A DNA stretch of 35,098 nt from a virus. The translations under genes and the position numbers were made by a program. Where the stretch lies: the IMG/VR virus record IMGVR_UViG_3300049830_000128, positions 1-35,098 of that record, one strand, 5' to 3'. The stretch's first letter is position 1. Each line of letters opens with the position of its first letter. The notes beneath the pieces were generated by a model. The model did not search any database and was not told the DNA's origin. It worked only from the letters and a program-made list of their open reading frames with translations. Below, one piece after another: positions 21,989 to 29,684 of the stretch.

Positions 21989-22034
21989 GTAAATGGATAA
22001 GCCCTTCGTAAATTTGTTTTAATTAACCATTTAC
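21989..22034. repeat. 8-bp inverted repeat in the capsid gene leader
   Basis: GTAAATGG (21989-21996) and CCATTTAC (22027-22034) are perfect inverted repeats immediately before the AGGAGGG ribosome site of the capsid gene. Together with the GC-rich GTTCGG stretch around 21930 this could form a structured 5' leader. The 127-bp gap holds no other gene. Confidence 0.5.
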
Positions 22035-22050
22035 CTAGGAGGGCATACCC

Positions 22051-22941
22051 ATGTCAGTGAATATTCCTACATTATTCGTTAGTCAATTCAGCACTAACAT
22101 TCAAGTTCTAGTTCAACAAAAAGGCCAACGTCTAAAACCATCAGTAATGAGCGGTTCACACGTCGGTAAACAAGCTTCACCAGTCGATCAAGTCGGAGCA
22201 ATCCAAGCGAACAAGATCATCACCCGGTTCTCACCTATGAACCGAATCGATGCGGTTCTTGATCGTCGATGGGTTTTCCCTCAAGACTACGATCTTCCAC
22301 AATTGCTTGATAGCTTCGACAAGCTTCGTTTGCTTGTTGATCCTCAGTCTATCTATGTGACCAATGCGATGTACGCAATGGGTCGCGCGCAAGATGACGA
22401 AATCATCGCGGCTTTCCACGGTACTGCAAAGACCGGAGAGCAAGGCGCAACTTCTACTACTTTGCCAGCGGGTCAAATCGTATCGGTTCAACAAGGCGGT
22501 ACTATTTCCGGCTTAACCGTTGCGAAAATGCGCGAAGGTAAACGTATCCTTATGGCCAACGAAGTTGATTTGAGCCAAGACGCTTTGTACTTGGTTGCTA
22601 AAGCCAAGCAAAAGGACAATCTTTTGGCCGAAGCGCAAATCATCTCTACCGACTTCAATGACAAGCCGGTTTTGGTTGAAGGCGAAGTTTCTCGATTCTT
22701 AGGAGTGAACATTCTCCATTCAGAACGCCTCTTAAACGGTACCGATGACCAATCAGGTACTTCAGATGCGATTCCAATGTACGTTAAAAGTGGTATGTAC
22801 TTCGGTGAATGGAGCGCGATCTCTGCTTCTATCTCTATCCGACACGATCTCGAAAGTGAGCCGTTCCAAGCTTACTGTAAGGGAACTTTCGGTGCGACTC
22901 GTTTAGAAGAAAAGAAAATGACAAAAATTTGGTGCCGATAA
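22051..22941 (+). CDS. Major capsid protein
   Basis: A 296-residue protein. A strong ribosome site, AGGAGGG, precedes ATG 22051. The sequence fits the HK97-like capsid family of BPP-1-like podoviruses: VLVQQKGQRLKPSVMSGSHV, the central LDRRWVFPQDYDLPQLLDSF, IYVTNAMYAMGRAQDDEIIA, VSRFLGVNILHSERLL and the C-terminal AISASISIRHDLESEPFQAY. It is flanked by scaffold and cement genes and has a structured leader. It is expected to be the most abundant virion protein. The identification is by pattern and position. Confidence 0.88.
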   Translation: MSVNIPTLFVSQFSTNIQVLVQQKGQRLKPSVMSGSHVGKQASPVDQVGAIQANKIITRFSPMNRIDAVLDRRWVFPQDYDLPQLLDSFDKLRLLVDPQSIYVTNAMYAMGRAQDDEIIAAFHGTAKTGEQGATSTTLPAGQIVSVQQGGTISGLTVAKMREGKRILMANEVDLSQDALYLVAKAKQKDNLLAEAQIISTDFNDKPVLVEGEVSRFLGVNILHSERLLNGTDDQSGTSDAIPMYVKSGMYFGEWSAISASISIRHDLESEPFQAYCKGTFGATRLEEKKMTKIWCR

Positions 22942-22953
22942 TCGGTAACTAAC

Positions 22954-22986
22954 TGGTAGTGGGCGTCGGGAAACCGGGGCCCACCA
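22954..22986 (+). repeat. Hairpin with GAAA tetraloop downstream of the capsid gene
   Basis: TGG(22954-22956) pairs with CCA(22984-22986), TGGGC(22960-22964) with GCCCA(22979-22983), and CGG with CCG around a GAAA loop (22967-22976). There is no T-run after it, so it looks like an RNA stability or attenuation element more than a terminator. It is the second of a series of GC hairpins between structural genes. Confidence 0.55.
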
Positions 22987-23014
22987 CTTTAACAAAATTT
23001 AAAAGGAGAATAAC

Positions 23015-23416
23015 ATGAGCGTAGTTAATCTAAGTTCTAAACAAATCACAAACAGAGACTCGGTACCTCAGATCATGAGTGACGCGTCTTATGCTAGAGC
23101 GGATCTACAAGAATCAGAAGGTTATATTACCGCTGGTTCTGCGGATTCAATCGGTTCTAAATACAAACTTTGCTCGGTGCCGTCAAACTCGCGCATCAGC
23201 CAAGTGCTTTTGTCATGCGGAGCTGTCACCAGTTCTGCCGCTGATATTGGCGTGTATAAAGACACCGCAGACGGTGGCGCAGTAATCAGCGCAGCTTTCT
23301 TCGGCTCTGCGGTTTCAATGGCGTCGGCTCTTACCAATTCAGACGTAACCAACGAATCAGGAAACTATACGGTAGACCTTCAAGAACTTCCACTTTGGAA
23401 AGCTCTCGGTCTTTAG
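23015..23416 (+). CDS. Bbp16-like capsid cement/decoration protein, ends at an in-frame TAG
   Basis: A 133-residue protein from ATG 23015 (AAAAGGAG upstream) with features of the Bbp16-type capsid cement family: a beta-rich body, YITAGSADSIGSKYKLC, SRISQVLLSCGAVTSSAADI, GVYKDTADGG, and PLWKALGL before the stop. It would trim or stabilise the capsid shell next to the major capsid protein. The stop is TAG at 23414. The frame continues without another stop for 30 more codons to TAA 23507, and those codons resemble the family's usual C-terminal strands. Truncation, read-through or a sequencing error are all possible. Confidence 0.8.
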   Translation: MSVVNLSSKQITNRDSVPQIMSDASYARADLQESEGYITAGSADSIGSKYKLCSVPSNSRISQVLLSCGAVTSSAADIGVYKDTADGGAVISAAFFGSAVSMASALTNSDVTNESGNYTVDLQELPLWKALGL

Positions 23417-23509
23417 GCAGATCCTATGTCAAACTTCGACATTTGCGCTACCCTAACCGCAGCTTCTACAGCTAGTGGTTTGGTTGGTTTAAAAGTTCGT
23501 TTCGCTTAA
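23417..23509 (+). other. Conserved-looking C-terminal extension after the amber codon
   Basis: 30 in-frame codons after TAG 23414-23416, reading ADPMSNFDICATLTAASTAS and GLVGLKVRFA, then TAA TAA. A central FDI.ATLTAA.TA followed by a beta strand is what I expect at the end of full-length Bbp16-like proteins. The same frame and the absence of a gap argue that this was part of the gene. A separate start at ATG 23426 would give a 27-residue peptide but has no ribosome site. Confidence 0.6.
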
Positions 23510-23520
23510 TAACTAATTTC

Positions 23521-23550
23521 GGGGAGGATGGGCAAAGGCTCGCCCTCCCC
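23521..23550 (+). repeat. GC-rich hairpin downstream of the cement gene
   Basis: GGGGA (23521-23525) with TCCCC (23546-23550), and GGGC (23530-23533) with GCCC (23542-23545), with a 4-nt bulge and an 8-nt loop. A mixed TTAACTTTTAAAAGG follows, so a weak terminator or an attenuating structure are both possible. Confidence 0.55.
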
Positions 23551-23572
23551 TTAACTTTTAAAAGGAGCTTAA

Positions 23573-23803
23573 ATGGCTACACGAAGATATAAATTATCGC
23601 CCGGCCAAACGGAGTTTCAAGTCATTGAAGAAGCTGGTATCGCTACCGTTTCTAATGTGGTTGAACTTACGATCGATTTGGGCGCAGCTATTACGGACGG
23701 AAACGCTCCGGGCGCAACTCGCTTCATCAAAAAAGAAGAAGCTTTGATGGCGCTAGAAATGTTTGAAAACTGGATTCTTACCCATGATTGGCTAGGTTCA
23801 TAA
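23573..23803 (+). CDS. Small head/tail-region protein
   Basis: A 76-residue protein with AAAAGGAGC before ATG 23573. It starts with RRYKLSPGQTEFQVIEEAGI and ends in a helix (KKEEALMALEMFENWILTHD). Its stop overlaps the next start (TAATG). It lies between cement and fibre genes. A connector or head-completion role is possible, but no family is recognised with confidence. Confidence 0.65.
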   Translation: MATRRYKLSPGQTEFQVIEEAGIATVSNVVELTIDLGAAITDGNAPGATRFIKKEEALMALEMFENWILTHDWLGS

Positions 23804-24114
23804 TGACTAGGGAAAGATCACAGGGACAGCGTCAGTTAGACGCGGTCCTTCTTTCCGCAGGTCCTTACGAACAGGTCACTAACTTGACTGCGGCAGTGGG
23901 GTTTTCGGCAATTCCTTCAAATACCGAAACAGCGGTCATTGTGGTTGAGGGGCAAGATATTCGATGGACTGACGACGGAGTTACAACTCCTACCGCAACC
24001 GTTGGTATGTTGCTCAAAAAAGATTCTACGTTCGTTTATAACGGAGAGATTAAAAACTTTAAAGCGATTGAAGTCGCCGCGAGTGCAAAACTTAACGTGT
24101 CCTACTACACCTAA
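23803..24114 (+). CDS. Beta-rich small structural protein
   Basis: 103 residues from ATG 23803, which overlaps the previous stop. An earlier TTG at 23788 would add five residues and is less likely. The sequence is beta-rich (GPYEQVTNLTAAVGFSAIPS, then TAVIVVEGQDIRWTDDGVTT), ending NFKAIEVAASAKLNVSYYT. Proteins with this pattern appear as small virion proteins next to tail genes in podoviruses. Exact role unknown. Confidence 0.65.
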   Translation: MTRERSQGQRQLDAVLLSAGPYEQVTNLTAAVGFSAIPSNTETAVIVVEGQDIRWTDDGVTTPTATVGMLLKKDSTFVYNGEIKNFKAIEVAASAKLNVSYYT

Positions 24115-24129
24115 TAGGAGGATTTTTAA

Positions 24130-25905
24130 TTGAATATTATTAATCCACCGGGTGATTCGAGTTCAGGAAGCATGGTGATTGGGGGTAGCATCAGTGGTGC
24201 TACCGCCAATTTATTTTTGTACTCTAATCCGGGCGGTAATCTATCTCAAGATGCACAGGCGTCTCGGATAGATGGGGCAGTTTACCAAACAGATATTTCA
24301 GCAAACACATACGCCCAAGGTTCCGATGATAATTTTAACGCCGTTTTACAGGCGGATAATATTGGGCCGTTAGTTACGCCGATACAAATATCGGGTGACG
24401 GAGTTTCGGATATAAATACTCTTGCCGGAAATTGGAATGCGGCGAATCCGAGTAACACCATTTCCGTAATTTCTGGTGGATCTTATGTTTTGAATAACGG
24501 CGACAAAATTGCTTTAACAGGCGGCGGAGTGTCCGGAACCTTTATGGGTTCTTCCGTGAATACAGGAACAGCGCTGATCAATTTACAAGGCATTGGAGAA
24601 TCCTCAACCGGGTTAGATGCGCTAGGTAATCCAGTAAGTGCGATTAATTTTTCGGGGAACATGAGTTCCGTTTTCGGTTCGTCAAAATTTGGTTTAATGA
24701 GTCACGCACATAATACGGTAACTAATGCGTTAGGATTTATTTCGGTAACTCCAGAGGAAGTTAAATTAGTTTCCACCGATAATTCTAGTTACGCAGCGGG
24801 ATTTCAGTTTGATAAAAATCAATCATTTTTGCAATTCGATGGGAACAGCCTCGCGCTTTCGGCATCATACGCGCGAATACAGACGGATAATTTCTTTCGA
24901 GTCAATAGTAGCAGCAATCAAGGGATGATCGAATCCCAAAATGGCGTTTATGTAAAATTAGGCGATTTTGAAGGATTCGTAAATTCATCATTTTTTGCAA
25001 TAGACATCGCTAATCAAACAATTAAGGCGCAAGCGAATAACCAGTTTATTTACCAAGCGGTAAACGGAAGTGCTTATCTAAGTTTAAACCCGGTTAATAA
25101 TTATTATGGTATCGGTGACATAAGTAATGCAAATAGCCGTACTAAAACCGAATGGGATGATGGCACAGGTACCATTCTTAGTACCGCTGGTGTTAGGTTT
25201 AGAGTTCAGAATACAAATGGTGATCTATCACTACAATTAGATCCAAGCGCCGACTACTATGCTGTCGGCGATCTAAGCGGTAAATTCCAAAACACCAAAA
25301 CCGTCTGGGATGATGACGGTGCGGTTATTCGTAGCAGCGTGAACGGTTCATTCGTCATAGAAAGCAATGGCGGGTTTAGATCATTCATTGCGGGTAACGG
25401 AAGCCGACAGGTCATGCTTGGCGACTGTGGATTAAGCAATGGGGTTACGTTCATCCAAATTGATGATCCATCTCAGTTCATCACCCTAAATGCAGCGGTG
25501 GGGCTGACTATTTCGGGTTCAGGAGTAAATTACTTAACGGTAAATGCGGGCGCTGGGTACACAAACATCAATACTGGATTAGTGAACAAACTAGCCGTTC
25601 ACACTTACGGATCAACTATTGTATTAACGGTTGAAGACTATGCGATCGTATTTAATGGAAGCACGGGGGCTTCAACGGTGTCGTTACCGCCAATCGCAAT
25701 AGTCGGTCAGATCATGGAAATCTCAGACGGCGGCAGTATCGCGAGTAGTTCTAACATTACGGTTGATGCGGGAGCGGGCGGGAAGATCATCTCCACATCA
25801 GGAACCGGACAGACCCATGTAAATAATGTGGATGGGCAGTCATTCTCATACAGATGTTTTGATAATAATTCCGGCGCAGGGCCAAGCAATTGGATGGTGG
25901 TGTAA
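24130..25905 (+). CDS. Tail fibre protein 1 (TTG start)
   Basis: 591 residues starting at TTG 24130 with GGAGGATTTTTAA upstream, the strongest start signal available. It begins NIINPPGDSSSGSMVIGGS, sharing its first six residues with the fibre gene at 26343. The body is beta-rich and repetitive. Two related blocks, at about 314-352 (NPVNNYYGIGDIS, then KTEWDDGTGTIL) and 365-400 (DPSADYYAVGDLS, then KTVWDDDGAVIR), are visible. The C-terminus repeats Gly/Ser-rich turns such as NITVDAGAGGKI. Such proteins form trimeric fibres that recognise host receptors. Confidence 0.8.
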   Translation: MNIINPPGDSSSGSMVIGGSISGATANLFLYSNPGGNLSQDAQASRIDGAVYQTDISANTYAQGSDDNFNAVLQADNIGPLVTPIQISGDGVSDINTLAGNWNAANPSNTISVISGGSYVLNNGDKIALTGGGVSGTFMGSSVNTGTALINLQGIGESSTGLDALGNPVSAINFSGNMSSVFGSSKFGLMSHAHNTVTNALGFISVTPEEVKLVSTDNSSYAAGFQFDKNQSFLQFDGNSLALSASYARIQTDNFFRVNSSSNQGMIESQNGVYVKLGDFEGFVNSSFFAIDIANQTIKAQANNQFIYQAVNGSAYLSLNPVNNYYGIGDISNANSRTKTEWDDGTGTILSTAGVRFRVQNTNGDLSLQLDPSADYYAVGDLSGKFQNTKTVWDDDGAVIRSSVNGSFVIESNGGFRSFIAGNGSRQVMLGDCGLSNGVTFIQIDDPSQFITLNAAVGLTISGSGVNYLTVNAGAGYTNINTGLVNKLAVHTYGSTIVLTVEDYAIVFNGSTGASTVSLPPIAIVGQIMEISDGGSIASSSNITVDAGAGGKIISTSGTGQTHVNNVDGQSFSYRCFDNNSGAGPSNWMVV

Positions 25906-26327
25906 TGAGCAGCGTTTCAATAGAAGCATTAAAAGCATCAGTAAAAACGTGTCCAAGATGGGTTAAGATTACAAAACAGTATAGCGACTTTTCTGCCGCA
26001 GCACTTATCAAAGACACTGAAATCTATTCACTTCCGGCGGCCTCTGTGATTCACGCAGTTCAAACATTTTTATTTTCACCTTTTTCCGGGGGGTTAATTG
26101 CTTCATATACAATATCGGTCGGAACATCGGGTAATTTTGTAAAATATCAACCCGCGACGAGTGTTTTTACGGGGGCAAGTTCTCCGCAGCCTACTGCGGT
26201 AATGGGAGTAGAAAGTTTTTCATCAAGCACAAGTATTAGGGCTAAAGCAATTTCAACCGTGGGTAATCTAAATACGGCCACTCAGGGCACGATTATTTTT
26301 TACCTTTTGGTTTCAACATTGGAATAG
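25905..26327 (+). CDS. Fibre-associated protein, ends at TAG in frame with the next fibre
   Basis: 140 residues from ATG 25905 in a TAATG overlap with the previous gene. It is beta-rich (AASVIHAVQTFLFSPFSGGL, then SYTISVGTSGNFVKYQP), possibly a tail-tip or chaperone protein. It ends with TAG. The five codons after that stop are open and run in frame into ATG 26343 of the next fibre, which however has its own GGAGG ribosome site. Read-through would fuse the two. Independent translation is the simpler reading. Confidence 0.65.
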   Translation: MSSVSIEALKASVKTCPRWVKITKQYSDFSAAALIKDTEIYSLPAASVIHAVQTFLFSPFSGGLIASYTISVGTSGNFVKYQPATSVFTGASSPQPTAVMGVESFSSSTSIRAKAISTVGNLNTATQGTIIFYLLVSTLE

Positions 26328-26342
26328 TGGAGGATCGAGATC

Positions 26343-28694
26343 ATGAACATTATTAATCCATCGGGCGGTGCAGGAAGTTTCGTACCTATTTCTGGTGGTA
26401 CGATGACAGGAACGCTCACATTAAATCCTTCATCACAAACAGGGAATAATGATGCGGCTACGATCGGCCAATTAGCTACTTTTGTTTCAGGACAAGCATG
26501 GAAGTCACCCGCCGCGAACGCGGCTTCTTTAGCGAATATAAATATTTCTGCTCCGGGCGCGTCGTTGGATGGTTATACTTTTGTAACAGCGGGCACAGAT
26601 TCTTTTGTAGCAAAGAATCAAACTACTACTTCTGAAAACGGAATTTATACTTGGAATGGCCCCGCGACTCCGGCGACTAGAAGAACGGACGCCAATACTT
26701 CAGGTAAATTAACCGCAGCTACGATAGGTATTATATCGGGTACTCAGGCAGGAAGCGCGTGGACGCAAACAACCGCGAACCCCGTTATTGGTACGGACCC
26801 CGTAGCATTTACTGACGTGGGCAAAATATATTTAGCTGGTTCAGGATTAACTTTAACCGGAAATTCCTTTTCGATCGCTACAGGCGGAATCGTAAACTCA
26901 ATGGTAAATGCGGCAGCGGCCATTGCGTATTCTAAACTAAATTTAACAGGAAATATTTTAAATGCCGATATATCGGCTTCGGCGGCCATAGCTCGCTCAA
27001 AAATAGCGTCCGGAACCGCAAACAGAATTGTTATAAATGATGGCTCGGGTGTAATGGTAGATGCGTCTGCTATTATGGCAAGCAGGGCGCTTCAATCTGA
27101 TGCAAGCGGGATCCCGGTTGCGTCTTCGGTTACTTCGGCAGAACTAGCTTTTGTTTCCGGAGTTACCTCCGCGATACAAACTCAATTTAATACGATCAAC
27201 ACTACTATTTCAGGTCTTCAACCGTTAATTACGGCGGGAACTACTGCGCAGTACTACAGAGGCGACAAATCATTTCAGACTTTAGATACAAGTGTTGTAC
27301 CTGAAAACGGAAACTTATATTTTACAAACGCGAGAGCAAGGAGTGCATTAATTGGAACTTCTCCGATTACTTATAACTCTGGCACAGGAGCTATTGGAAT
27401 TAATACAGCAAGCAGTTCGGTAACGGGAGCATTGACCGCTACTGATTGGACTACTTTTAACGGCAAATTCTCGCTCCCCTCTTTCACAAACAAATCGGTT
27501 TTATTCGCTAACGGAACTACGATCGTTGAAGACACGGCATTTAACTACGATAGTGCGACCGGATTATTAACTTCTAAAGGGCACGCCATAACAGGCACCG
27601 CAGGAGCTGGTAATATTAGTTTTGCGCTTCAGTCTAGTACCCCCGCTACTCCGGGTTCGGGGCTTAAGCTTTATTCTGATAACTCGGGTCGGTTTAACAT
27701 ATTAAATAGCGGCGGGAAAAGCTTGTCATTGGATACGACCGGATTAAGTGCAAGCCGAGCGCAAGTATATCCCGACGCAAACGGCACCTTCGGGCTAGTC
27801 CCGGCAAGTGGTTTTGTAAAATCAAACGGTTCCCTTCTTTCTTCGGTATCGTCGATAGTTGCGTCCACAGATATTTCAGGACTTCTACCGGCTGCAAACG
27901 GAGGAACAAATTCAAATTCTTCTGCGGCTACGGGAATTGCCCACGTTACAGCGGGCGCATGGGCATACTCGGCGGTGGACTTAGCAAGCGCGGATGTGAC
28001 AGGAGTACTACCATTAGCTAACGGGGGAAGTGCGTCTCCCAATTCTTCGACAAGAATCACCGACGATTATTGTGGCGGAACAGTTGCTCAGGTTTGGACT
28101 ACATCAGTTGCGGGGACGGGGGCTTCCGCAGGGCAAACATCGACAAGCGCAGCTTTGGGCTGGAGGCCGGGTATCGCTCAGTATGGAACAGGTACGACGG
28201 CAGCGGGACGCTCGGGCTTTGGTCAATCTGCGAGTACGATAGCCCTTGGAAACGGGGTTGGTTTTACCTATGAAGTTGATATTTCTATCCCCGTCTTATC
28301 GACAGGGGTGGATAGATTTGGACTAACGGCGGGATTCAATAACTCTTTTGGTCTACTATTGGGAACTAACTACGCAGGATTTTCGTATGTCGATAACGTA
28401 AACGGAGGAGCATGGGTTTGCACAACAACCTCAACTTCCGTATCTACAACAACCAATACGGGTACGACGGTAGCCATCAACACATGGTACAGACTCACGA
28501 TTACGGTAAATTCATCGGCAAGCTCGGTTACATTTTCCATTGACGGGACAACGGTCGCCACTCACACCACAAATATCCCTGTCGGCGCGCCAATTAACAC
28601 CATTACGAACATCATGAAAACGGTTGGCACAACGGCGAGGGTCATGAACATAGATTATTCATCATTGTTGGTACAAATGGCGACGGCGAGATAA
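26343..28694 (+). CDS. Tail fibre protein 2 with C-terminal beta-sandwich
   Basis: 783 residues from ATG 26343 (GGAGGATCGAG upstream). The N-terminus NIINPSGG is shared with the 24130 gene, implying a common attachment segment. Then come the phage fibre repeats GGTMTGTLTLNPSSQTGNND, ATIGQLATFVSG, and long stretches of Ala/Ser/Thr repeats such as AAIAYSKLNLTG. The last about 145 residues (GVGFTYEVDISIPVLSTGVD, then WYRLTITVNSSASSVTFSID) look like a concanavalin/laminin-G-type lectin domain, as expected for receptor or glycan binding. It is one of the main host-range determinants by context. Confidence 0.85.
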   Translation: MNIINPSGGAGSFVPISGGTMTGTLTLNPSSQTGNNDAATIGQLATFVSGQAWKSPAANAASLANINISAPGASLDGYTFVTAGTDSFVAKNQTTTSENGIYTWNGPATPATRRTDANTSGKLTAATIGIISGTQAGSAWTQTTANPVIGTDPVAFTDVGKIYLAGSGLTLTGNSFSIATGGIVNSMVNAAAAIAYSKLNLTGNILNADISASAAIARSKIASGTANRIVINDGSGVMVDASAIMASRALQSDASGIPVASSVTSAELAFVSGVTSAIQTQFNTINTTISGLQPLITAGTTAQYYRGDKSFQTLDTSVVPENGNLYFTNARARSALIGTSPITYNSGTGAIGINTASSSVTGALTATDWTTFNGKFSLPSFTNKSVLFANGTTIVEDTAFNYDSATGLLTSKGHAITGTAGAGNISFALQSSTPATPGSGLKLYSDNSGRFNILNSGGKSLSLDTTGLSASRAQVYPDANGTFGLVPASGFVKSNGSLLSSVSSIVASTDISGLLPAANGGTNSNSSAATGIAHVTAGAWAYSAVDLASADVTGVLPLANGGSASPNSSTRITDDYCGGTVAQVWTTSVAGTGASAGQTSTSAALGWRPGIAQYGTGTTAAGRSGFGQSASTIALGNGVGFTYEVDISIPVLSTGVDRFGLTAGFNNSFGLLLGTNYAGFSYVDNVNGGAWVCTTTSTSVSTTTNTGTTVAINTWYRLTITVNSSASSVTFSIDGTTVATHTTNIPVGAPINTITNIMKTVGTTARVMNIDYSSLLVQMATAR

Positions 28695-28765
28695 GTTTAG
28701 GCTTTGCATTGTTAAGGAGTGTTTGGTAATTTTTTGGGGAAAACCAACAATCCAAGGAGAAAAGA

Positions 28766-29092
28766 ATGAAAGTAAATTTAGACACAGCATTGTTTCAAAT
28801 CAACGGTAAACCATTCAATAAAGACGATAATAGCGGCGTCGCAACACTCCACGATGTTCTTTTAAAAGCGGCTCTTTTTGAACGCCAAGAAGAAAAACTG
28901 ACCCCAGAAATTAAATTTAAACGGTATCAATTAGCTCAAAAGATCAGTGTTGGTAAAGGTGAAATTGATTTATCTCCGGAAGACGTTGTTGTTCTAAAAC
29001 ATAATGCAGCTTATGCGTTTTTGATCGATGCGTATGGGGCGATTGTTACAGCGATTGAAGGTCACAAAGAAAATGTAATGCCTATCAAATAG
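28766..29092 (+). CDS. Small tail-assembly region protein
   Basis: 108 residues from ATG 28766 with CCAAGGAG upstream. It begins KVNLDTALFQINGKPF, then ATLHDVLLKAALFERQEEKL, ending with LSPEDVVVLKHNAAYAFLID and a helix. This follows the pattern of small phage proteins of about 100 residues found next to tail genes. The family is not named with certainty. The 71-bp gap before it contains a short imperfect hairpin and no gene. Confidence 0.7.
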   Translation: MKVNLDTALFQINGKPFNKDDNSGVATLHDVLLKAALFERQEEKLTPEIKFKRYQLAQKISVGKGEIDLSPEDVVVLKHNAAYAFLIDAYGAIVTAIEGHKENVMPIK

Positions 29093-29108
29093 GTAAATAG
29101 GGGGAGTA

Positions 29109-29681
29109 ATGGCGAGTTCAGTAGAGATTTGTAATAGAGCTTTACAGCTAATCGGAGCTTCGCAAATTGTTTCCCTGACTGAAAATTCGAGGGATGCGAG
29201 GGCGGTTAATCTTGCCTACGAGCCCTGTCTTGAGGCTGAACTTCGGATTCGCAATTGGAATTTCGCCACTAAAAATGCGGTTATCGCGGCGCTCGCTACC
29301 CCTCCGGTCGGCGGGCGCTCGAACGCGTATCAGCTTCCATCAGACTTTGTGAAGCTTCTCCCCTCATACCCCGAAAACAATTATAACGATACTGATTGGC
29401 AGATCGAGGGTCGTACCATTGTTTCTAATGAAGATGGACCTTTGACCATTCGGTACACAGCCTTGGTCACAGACCCGAACGTCATGGATTCAGCTTTTCG
29501 TGAAGCCCTTTCAGCGCGGATCGCGCGGGATGTGTGTGAACAACTTACTCAGTCAAATGCGAAACTTCAAGCAGTTGATGCCGCCTACAAAGCCGCAGTT
29601 GATGGGGCTCGGATTGCAAATGCTTTGGAAAATATTCCGGTAGAAGCCGCTATGGATACCTACCTTTCGGTGAGGAGATAA
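29109..29681 (+). CDS. Tail tubular protein A-like (T7 gp11)
   Basis: 190 residues from ATG 29109. It matches the gp11-like adaptor family: SVEICNRALQLIGASQIVSL, then TENSRDARAVNLAYEPCLEA, LRIRNWNFATKNAVIAAL, AYQLPSDFVKLLPSYP and the helical DSAFREALSARIARDVCEQL. In T7-like phages this protein forms a ring below the portal and connects it to the nozzle protein gp12. It is followed directly by the gp12-like gene, 3 bp away, as in podoviral late operons. Confidence 0.9.
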   Translation: MASSVEICNRALQLIGASQIVSLTENSRDARAVNLAYEPCLEAELRIRNWNFATKNAVIAALATPPVGGRSNAYQLPSDFVKLLPSYPENNYNDTDWQIEGRTIVSNEDGPLTIRYTALVTDPNVMDSAFREALSARIARDVCEQLTQSNAKLQAVDAAYKAAVDGARIANALENIPVEAAMDTYLSVRR

Positions 29682-29684
29682 ACG

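Noticed and set aside
23015-28694. Genome-wide recoding of TAG as a sense codon
   Set aside because: Long genes such as polA, terL, portal and gp12-like have no internal TAG, several small genes end plausibly at TAG, and no suppressor tRNA was recognised. Only the cement gene shows an apparent interruption.
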